Assembly: GCF_001262605.1 (NCBI RefSeq)
Contig: NZ_LGTC01000001.1
Span: forward strand, 5,768,001-5,832,000
Length of the DNA: 64,000 bases
Source of the DNA: Pseudobacteroides cellulosolvens ATCC 35603 = DSM 2933
GTDB lineage: Bacteria; Bacillota; Clostridia; Acetivibrionales; DSM-2933
Reading direction: 5' to 3'
A program made the position numbers and the translations under genes. Under the pieces are notes generated by a model. It did not search any database and was not told the DNA's origin. It saw only the letters and a list, made by a program, of their open reading frames with translations. Numbering within the stretch: position 1 is the stretch's first letter; each line of letters opens with the position of its first letter. Positions 56,586 through 64,000 of this stretch are shown piece by piece.

Positions 56586-56669
56586 AAAAGACACCTTGAA
56601 CTCTTATCTAGGCATGATTGAAATATTACTTCCTGCTTTGAGCATACCTAAAAAGTCCAAAGTGTCTTT
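56586..56669. repeat. nadC terminator hairpin carrying half of a palindromic element (copy E) in its loop
   Basis: AAAGACACCTTGAACT pairs with AGTCCAAAGTGTCTTT (14 of 16). The roughly 50-base loop holds GCATGATTGAAATATTACTT-CC, shared with copies A and D. Minus-strand terminator of nadC, apparently with an element fragment inside. Confidence 0.5.
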
Positions 56670-56684
56670 ATATATTACGCAGTA

Positions 56685-57518
56685 TTAAACGAACCGCATT
56701 GATATATCAAATGCCTTAACAGTATGTGTCAACTCTCCTACAGATATTATATCTACTCCGGTTTCTGCTATTTGTCGTATAAAATCCAGGCTTACATTTC
56801 CCGACGCCTCAACAGTTGCTCTTCTGTCAATTAACTGAACAGCGTCCTTCATCTGATCCAGACTCATATTGTCAAGCATAATTATATCTGCTTTTGCACT
56901 TATAGCTTCTCTTACCTGCTCAATTGTCTCTGTCTCAACTTCAATCTTTATGGTGTGAGGAATATTTTGCCTTACCTTTTCTATTGCTTGTTTTACCCCG
57001 CCGGCTGCTTTAATGTGATTATCCTTTATCAAAACACCATCGGAGAGGCAAAATCTATGGTTTGAGCCGCCTCCCATTTTAACAGCATATTTCTCAAGTG
57101 CTCTAAGACCTGGAGTGGTTTTCCTTGTGTCCACTACCTTGGTATTAAGACCCTCCAATTTTTCAGCAAACATACCAGTTTTAGTTGCTATTCCTGAAAG
57201 ATGCTGTAAGTAGTTTAAAGAAGTTCTTTCTGCTTTTAATAATGCAGATGTGCTGCCTTTTATTTGAGCAATTATATCCCCTTTTTTGACCCTATCACCG
57301 TCATTAACCTTTTTCATAAACTCAATTTCTTCATCTAGTATTTTAAATACCCTTTCAGACACAAACAAACCTGCTATGATACCGTCATCCTTTGCTATAT
57401 AAACAGCTGTAGAAGTTGATGCTTTGTCAATAAGGCTGTCGGTGGTAATATCACCTAAAGCTATATCCTCCTTCAAAGCTGCTTTTATAAAATCATCAAG
57501 TTCAAATTTATTTAACAT
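56685..57518 (-). CDS. nadC: Quinolinate phosphoribosyltransferase (decarboxylating)
   Basis: 277 aa, standard length. Converts quinolinate and PRPP to nicotinate mononucleotide in de novo NAD synthesis. Motifs: AERTSLNYLQHLSGIAT, VVDTRKTTPGLR, KMGGGSNHRFCLSD, IKDNHI and the phosphate site SVGELTH. Last gene of nadA-nadB-nadC. The upstream nadB is frameshifted, so the pathway is doubtful in this sequence unless the shift is an error. Confidence 0.95.
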   Translation of the reverse strand: MLNKFELDDFIKAALKEDIALGDITTDSLIDKASTSTAVYIAKDDGIIAGLFVSERVFKILDEEIEFMKKVNDGDRVKKGDIIAQIKGSTSALLKAERTSLNYLQHLSGIATKTGMFAEKLEGLNTKVVDTRKTTPGLRALEKYAVKMGGGSNHRFCLSDGVLIKDNHIKAAGGVKQAIEKVRQNIPHTIKIEVETETIEQVREAISAKADIIMLDNMSLDQMKDAVQLIDRRATVEASGNVSLDFIRQIAETGVDIISVGELTHTVKAFDISMRFV

Positions 57519-57579
57519 TTAACCACTCTCCACAATTTCATATAAATGAATCAAATAAATGATTAATAGACAAACCATA

Positions 57580-59171
57580 TTATTTTTTAACTATAATATT
57601 TTTTTGCCAGTTTTGATCATCTGTTTTACTATAGTCAGATCTGAAATGTGCTCCTCTGCTTTCCTTTCTTTCTAATGCGGATTCTACTACAAGCTTTGAT
57701 AAAAGCACAATATTATGCAGTTCAAAATCCTCAATGGTGCTATATTCCATATTACTTATAGTTTCATAATAACCATTTATTAAATTTGATGCATGCAAAA
57801 GACCTTTTTCATCTCTGATAATACCCACATACTTAGTCATAATTTCCTGAACTTTATTCCTTATCTCTTTTTTATCCAGTTGGACCTTTTTCCTTAGAAC
57901 AGAATAATTCATGGATAAACGGACCGTTCTTCTATCTTTATCATTCAGTTCTTCCTTTACAAGATCACTTATCTTATGTCCGAATACAAGGCCTTCAAGT
58001 AGAGAATTGCTAGCCAAACGATTAGCTCCGTGTATACCTGTACAAGCTGCCTCACCACAGGAGTAAAAACCTTTTATATTAGTCCTTCCGAATACATCCG
58101 TCCGTATCCCCCCATACAGTAATGCTCTGCAGGAGATACGGGGATTGTATCTTTAGTTATATCTATTCCATAGCTAAGACAGGTCTTAAGAATATTTGGA
58201 AATCGGTTTTCAAGATACTCCTTGTCCTTAAAAGAAATATCAAGATAAACATTGGTGGAATCGGTTTTTGTCATTTCAGCAAAAATTGCCCGTGAAACTA
58301 TATCTCTTGGAGCTAATTCACGCAATTCATGGTAATCAGGCATGAACCTCTGCCCTTTGTTATTAAGAAGCATAGCCCCTTCACCTCTAACAGCTTCAGA
58401 AATAAGAAAGGTTTTGTTCTCAGGATGATACAGAACAGTAGGATGAAACTGAATGAACTCCATGTCCATAAGCTCCGCTCCCGCTCTATAAGCAAGGGAA
58501 ATTCCATCTCCTGTAGCAACCTCCGGATTAGTTGTATTTGTATAAATCTGTCCAAAGCCTCCGGTAGCACATATAACAAAATTAGATAAGTATAATTTAA
58601 ACGCACTGGTATCCTCATCATATACCAGAATACCCTTACATTCGTTATTTTCTGTTATAAGGTCAATGGCGAAAACCCTTTCCTTAATAACAACATTTTT
58701 ACGCGTTTTAACCTCAGCAATAAGCTTGTCACAAACTTCCTTACCTGTTGTATCGCCTGCATGGATAATCCTGTTTTTACTATGGGCACCCTCTCTTGTT
58801 AACGCCAGATCATCACCCTTTTTATCAAAGTTGACTCCATACTTGCAAATACACTCTATATTTGATGCAGCTTCTTTAACAAGCACCCAAACACTTTCCT
58901 CATCACACAAACCAGCACCCGCTACAATAGTATCTTTAAAATGAAGCTCGGGCGAATCTTCCTTATCAAGAGAAACAGCTATACCGCCTTGTGCTAAAAC
59001 CGAGTTGCTAATATCAATAGTCTCTTTTGTCACAATAGCAACATCAAACTCTTCAGGAATTTCAAGAGCTGTGTATACTCCTGCAATCCCACTGCCTATA
59101 ATAATAACATCATGATATTCTGTTTCTATTTCCTCGGAATTAAAATTTATCAAATACCTTAAATCATTCAA
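57580..59171 (-). pseudogene. nadB: L-aspartate oxidase, frameshifted
   Basis: The joined product would be about 530 aa, the normal NadB length. The first part (58074-59171, 365 codons) has the FAD-binding GSGIAGVYTALE, and reaches AEHYCMGG, then goes out of frame and stops. The expected continuation GIRTDVFGRTNIKGFYSCGE, then GIHGANRLASNSLLEGL, is in the next frame to 57580. A single G is missing in the G6 run (C6 at 58108-58113), where seven would restore it. NadB makes iminoaspartate for NadA. It could be a base-calling error, a real null allele or a slippage site. Confidence 0.93.
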
Positions 59172-59203
59172 TTCAATCAGCCCTTTACAAATTTGAAATA
59201 ATT

Positions 59204-60115
59204 TTAACTTAATTCAAGCATCCTATCAAGGGCATTCTTAGCCCTTACTCTTATATCTTCATCAACATTAATTTCATATTTCATATCATTAAGTGAATTA
59301 TAGACGCTTTGAAGAGATGTTTTTTTCATGTTTGGACATAGCAACCCTTGGGACATAAGATAGAATGTTTTATTAGGGTTTTGTTTTTTAAGCTTAAATA
59401 AAACACCCATTTCTGTACCGATAATAAAATTTTCATGCTTTGATTCTGTAGCATAATCAATTATTTGCTTGGTACTTCCTGCAAAATCTGCCAATTCTAC
59501 TATTTCAGGTTTACACTCAGGATGGACAAGTAGAAGACTGTCTTTGTAAATTTCTTTAATCTTCAATACATCTTCTGCTTTTATTTTATGGTGCGTTATA
59601 CAAAAGCCGTTCCATGGTATAATATTCTTATCAGGAACCTGCTTTGCAACGAAATTAGCCAGATTTTGATCAGGAGCAAAAATAATATCCTTCTCCTTAA
59701 TCTTCTTAACAATATCAATTGCATTAGAAGATGTACAGCATATATCACTCTCAGCCTTTACCTCTGCAGAAGAATTTATATAGCAAACCACCACCGCACC
59801 AGGATGCCTCTTCCTCATTTCAATTAGGCCTTCTGCAGTAACCATATCTGCCATTGGACACCCTGCATCAATTTCAGGAAGAAGTACTGTTTTTTCTGGA
59901 CTCAGTATTTTGGCACTTTCAGCCATAAAGTGTACCCCGCAAAATACTATTGTATTGATATCAACAGATGCACAATACTTGCTTAGTGCAAAGGAATCCC
60001 CTACAACATCTGCTATCTCTTGGACCTCATCTACCTGATAATTATGTGCCACAATAACAGCATTTCTTTTTTCTTTTAACTCAATGATTTTTTTCTTTAA
60101 CTCATTGTTATCCAT
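59204..60115 (-). CDS. nadA: Quinolinate synthase A
   Basis: 303 aa [4Fe-4S] enzyme that condenses iminoaspartate with dihydroxyacetone phosphate. The cluster cysteines are in VFCGVHFMAE, in HPEC (near 200) and in GLLCPNMKK. Starts MDNNELKKK after AGGTAGGG. First of nadABC, 32 bases before nadB. Oxygen-sensitive, fitting an anaerobe. No NiaR gene or clear operator is seen upstream. Confidence 0.95.
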   Translation of the reverse strand: MDNNELKKKIIELKEKRNAVIVAHNYQVDEVQEIADVVGDSFALSKYCASVDINTIVFCGVHFMAESAKILSPEKTVLLPEIDAGCPMADMVTAEGLIEMRKRHPGAVVVCYINSSAEVKAESDICCTSSNAIDIVKKIKEKDIIFAPDQNLANFVAKQVPDKNIIPWNGFCITHHKIKAEDVLKIKEIYKDSLLLVHPECKPEIVELADFAGSTKQIIDYATESKHENFIIGTEMGVLFKLKKQNPNKTFYLMSQGLLCPNMKKTSLQSVYNSLNDMKYEINVDEDIRVRAKNALDRMLELS

Positions 60116-60144
60116 TTATTGTCCCTACCTTAAATCTTTTATAA

Positions 60145-60230
60145 AAAATCACAAGGTGATTTTTCAAACTTGGTTATTATCGTGAGAAATTGTGGTGTAG
60201 TATACATCATAATTTCCTAGACATCAACAA
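60145..60230. repeat. Second dispersed repeat, copy 2
   Basis: Starts AAAATCACAAGGTGATTTTT (itself a palindrome) and ends TACATCATAATTTCCTAGAC-ATCAACAA; matches 52279-52361. Lies in the 520-base gap between nadA and agrB. Confidence 0.6.
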
Positions 60231-60371
60231 AATCACTAAGTTGATAATACAATTTTTGTATTACTATAAGAAATTACTGTATATACCATATTGATTCAAC
60301 ATAAAGTCATAAATATTGCTAAACTTTTAACAAAATATATTATAAAATAAGAATTCGTTTTAAACAAATAA

Positions 60372-60432
60372 CTTCACATATCAGTTTCGCAAAGCAGTCT
60401 GTTAGGTCTTAAGTCTTGCGAAATGTGTGAAG
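60372..60432. repeat. Long imperfect hairpin, possibly diverged palindromic element
   Basis: CTTCACATATCAGTTTCGCA pairs partly with TTGCGAAATGTGTGAAG. Its ends (ATAACTTC, GAAGCAAT) recall the dispersed element. No gene in 60116-60638 apart from this and the second repeat. Confidence 0.4.
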
Positions 60433-60638
60433 CAATCTTTAAAAGAATCCTTCTTACATTAATAAAAAGTTTGTATAATGTCTATTTTAATACTATAATG
60501 CTTTTTTGTAAAGAAACAATTATGGATAAATCAATATTAATGTAATTATGTTGCAAAAAAGATTTTACAATAGCAAATGCAGTTGATTCGTCTACATTTG
60601 TATATTAAAAATAAATTTCTCAACATTTAAAATGTATA

Positions 60639-61292
60639 CTAAAATTTGACTTTTGTCTTTTTACCGCTAATAAAGCTAAAAAATTTGTACCCAGCTGGAC
60701 TTATAGCAAATATGGCCAGTAGGAAGGTAAAGCATGCCGCAATAATATAAATCTTTGATGAATCTGAAAAATTTCCAGTGATATTGAGAATTGATGCAGA
60801 GAAAATTACCAAAAGCCATAGTATGGCATATATAATTGATAGGTTTCTAAATTTCTTTATTTCTTTCTCATTGGTTATTGGCCTGTTTGGAGAATCAGAA
60901 GGTGCCCACTTAAGTATCCCTGCAAAAGCTATTGTAAAAGTTATAATAACAAATGCAACTATACTTGTACCGCTCCAATAACTGAATGTATATTTTGACG
61001 TTATACTGATTAGGATAAAGAAAGAAAGGGATGTAAATATGCATCTCCAATATTTATCTAGATGACTACCTCCAACAATCATCCTTACCGATCCAAACAT
61101 TAAGACGATAAAAAAAGTAGGCAGCAGTACTCCTAAAAGATATGAAACAGATACAATTATCAGCCCCTTTAAAATTGCTCCAAAGACAACCGTAAAACCG
61201 TAGTAGTATACTCTTCTTTTTTCATGATTTTCTTTTAGCTGCTTCATTAATAAATTTGCACAACGAAAAGCTAAGACGCTTATTAATTTCAT
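60639..61292 (-). CDS. agrB: AgrB-like membrane peptidase (accessory gene regulator B)
   Basis: 217 aa with about six hydrophobic helices. The catalytic pair is present as H77 and C84 in GGSHLDKYWRC, the same numbering as in staphylococcal AgrB. AgrB trims and cyclises the AgrD peptide to a quorum-sensing thiolactone. No AgrD, AgrC or AgrA is seen on either side, so the system is incomplete here or the genes are elsewhere. GGGGGAG ribosome site. Lies just downstream of the rRNA operon on the same strand. Confidence 0.88.
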   Translation of the reverse strand: MKLISVLAFRCANLLMKQLKENHEKRRVYYYGFTVVFGAILKGLIIVSVSYLLGVLLPTFFIVLMFGSVRMIVGGSHLDKYWRCIFTSLSFFILISITSKYTFSYWSGTSIVAFVIITFTIAFAGILKWAPSDSPNRPITNEKEIKKFRNLSIIYAILWLLVIFSASILNITGNFSDSSKIYIIAACFTFLLAIFAISPAGYKFFSFISGKKTKVKF

Positions 61293-61435
61293 TCTTGCTC
61301 CCCCTCATGAATAGAGTATTATTGGTTCATTCTATTTAATTTACATAATTTATTATACTATTTATTTAATTAGTTTTCCATAAATAATTGTATTGTCATA
61401 TATGGTTTTTGCTACAAGCACTTTGTAAATACAAA

Positions 61436-61466
61436 CAGAGCCTTATGCTATTAACATAAGGCTCTG
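61436..61466 (-). terminator. rRNA operon terminator
   Basis: CAGAGCCTTATG (61436-61447) and CATAAGGCTCTG (61455-61466), perfect 12-base arms; on the minus strand a T-rich TTTGTATTT follows. Lies just after the 5S gene. Confidence 0.85.
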
Positions 61467-61473
61467 ATATAAA

Positions 61474-61589
61474 TCTGGCGACTACCTATTTTACCAAGAC
61501 GCAACCGTCTAAGTATCGTCGGCACTAAGAAGCTTAACTGCCGTGTTCGGGATGGGAACGGGTGTGACCTTCTCGTAATCATCACCAGA
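61474..61589 (-). rRNA. rrf: 5S ribosomal RNA
   Basis: About 116 bases; reverse complement begins TCTGGTGATGATTACGAGAA, contains CCCGTTCCCATCCCGAACAC and ends in GGTAGTCGCCAGA, which pairs with the start. Last gene of the rRNA operon on the minus strand. Confidence 0.95.
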
Positions 61590-61644
61590 AAATTTAATTG
61601 ATAAGGCTTTTGCCTATCAACTTTTGACTATTTAATTATCAGGT

Positions 61645-61739
61645 GAAATCTCTTATCCTAACTTCTGCTAATCTCGCTCATGTGTTGACTTAGTTTCGTC
61701 AACACCCGCTCGAATCGGAAGTAATGTCTAAATGATTTC
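61645..61739. repeat. Dispersed palindromic element, copy F, in 5S-23S spacer
   Basis: 95 bases, ends GAAATC / GATTTC. Contains CTCGCTCATGTGTTGACTTA, TTTCGTCAACACCCGCTC and CGGAAGTAATG. First of two tandem copies in the spacer. Confidence 0.88.
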
Positions 61740-61741
61740 TT

Positions 61742-61836
61742 GAAATCTCTTATCCTAACTTCCGCTAATCTCGCTCATGTGTTGACTTAGTTTCGTCAAC
61801 ACCCACTCGAATCGGAAGTAGCGTCTAAGTGATTTC
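61742..61836. repeat. Dispersed palindromic element, copy G, in 5S-23S spacer
   Basis: 95 bases, nearly identical to copy F (a handful of changes), ends GAAATC / GATTTC, starting two bases after it ends. The rest of the spacer (61590-61929) is AT-rich without a tRNA gene. Confidence 0.88.
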
Positions 61837-61929
61837 TTATATACCCTCAAAACTATATAATGAAGTAATATTGACAAGAATTGATGATTTAACTATGATA
61901 AAGACTCTCTTTATAAATACCTGTATAAT

Positions 61930-64000
<2,071 letters not shown>

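Noticed and set aside
60440..60638. 26-codon ORF (MLRNLFLIYK...) just after agrB as a possible AgrD
   Set aside because: Rich in Cys/Arg/Lys, lacks the AgrD layout (amphipathic leader, short core with central Cys, acidic tail) and has no ribosome site.
42134..61836. Repeats as a CRISPR array
   Set aside because: Copies are palindromes of about 95-110 bp scattered over 20 kb, not short direct repeats with even spacers; no cas genes.

Overview
The window reads as a chromosomal segment of an anaerobic, endospore-forming, cellulosome-producing clostridium with low GC content. Spore genes (yyaC, bofA, cotS, sipL, veg, a yabG-like piece), a six-subunit Ech [NiFe] hydrogenase, formate-tetrahydrofolate ligase and chemotaxis genes all fit this. 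Four secreted proteins carry type-I-like dockerins (duplicated segments with INMSD/VINMGD-type cores). Their habit of joining a carboxypeptidase-regulatory-like domain to the dockerin recalls Pseudobacteroides/Acetivibrio (cellulolytic Oscillospiraceae); that placement is inference from sequence style, not a search.

Layout. 1-3 kb: end of a chemoreceptor, a DUF896 protein, YyaC and a PAS-PP2C phosphatase. 3-8.6 kb: echABCDEF-hypA on the minus strand. 9-12.3 kb: tadA, an acyltransferase and an orphan GatC-type PTS IIC. 12.4-29.8 kb: a surface/extracellular island with four dockerin proteins, a 12 x FN3 + 3 x SLH wall protein (frameshifted), a GH43 lipoprotein, other secreted or unknown proteins, an MFS transporter, a DUF4272 protein, tRNA-Ser(CGA) and a DUF2726 protein. 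29.8-41 kb: polC, two tandem poly-HAMP chemoreceptors, ssb. 41-47 kb: bofA, a GT39-like membrane protein, cotS, fhs. 47-51 kb: an operon-like set of coiled-coil membrane protein, PspA/IM30 and a two-module AAA ATPase. 51-56 kb: two cheX, a CopZ-like protein, GntR, ispE, sipL, veg. 56-60 kb: nadABC with nadB frameshifted. 60-64 kb: orphan agrB, then 5S and the 3' two thirds of 23S rRNA on the minus strand.

Main points of interest. (1) The dockerin proteins near 12-15 kb and 27-28 kb carry chagasin-like and subtilisin-propeptide-like modules instead of catalytic domains, suggesting protease control on the cellulosome. (2) PspA (ESCRT-III superfamily) sits next to a CDC48/Ycf46-like AAA ATPase and a membrane coiled-coil protein. 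(3) A dispersed palindromic element of about 95-110 bp occurs at least six times plus a half copy, twice in tandem inside the 5S-23S spacer, once overlapping the stop codon of the AAA gene and once inside the nadC terminator loop. (4) The 23S rRNA gene has a 145-nt hairpin insertion where helix 45 should be. (5) Three genes (SLH protein, a TTG-started unknown, nadB) are each broken by one missing base; nadB is broken in a G run.
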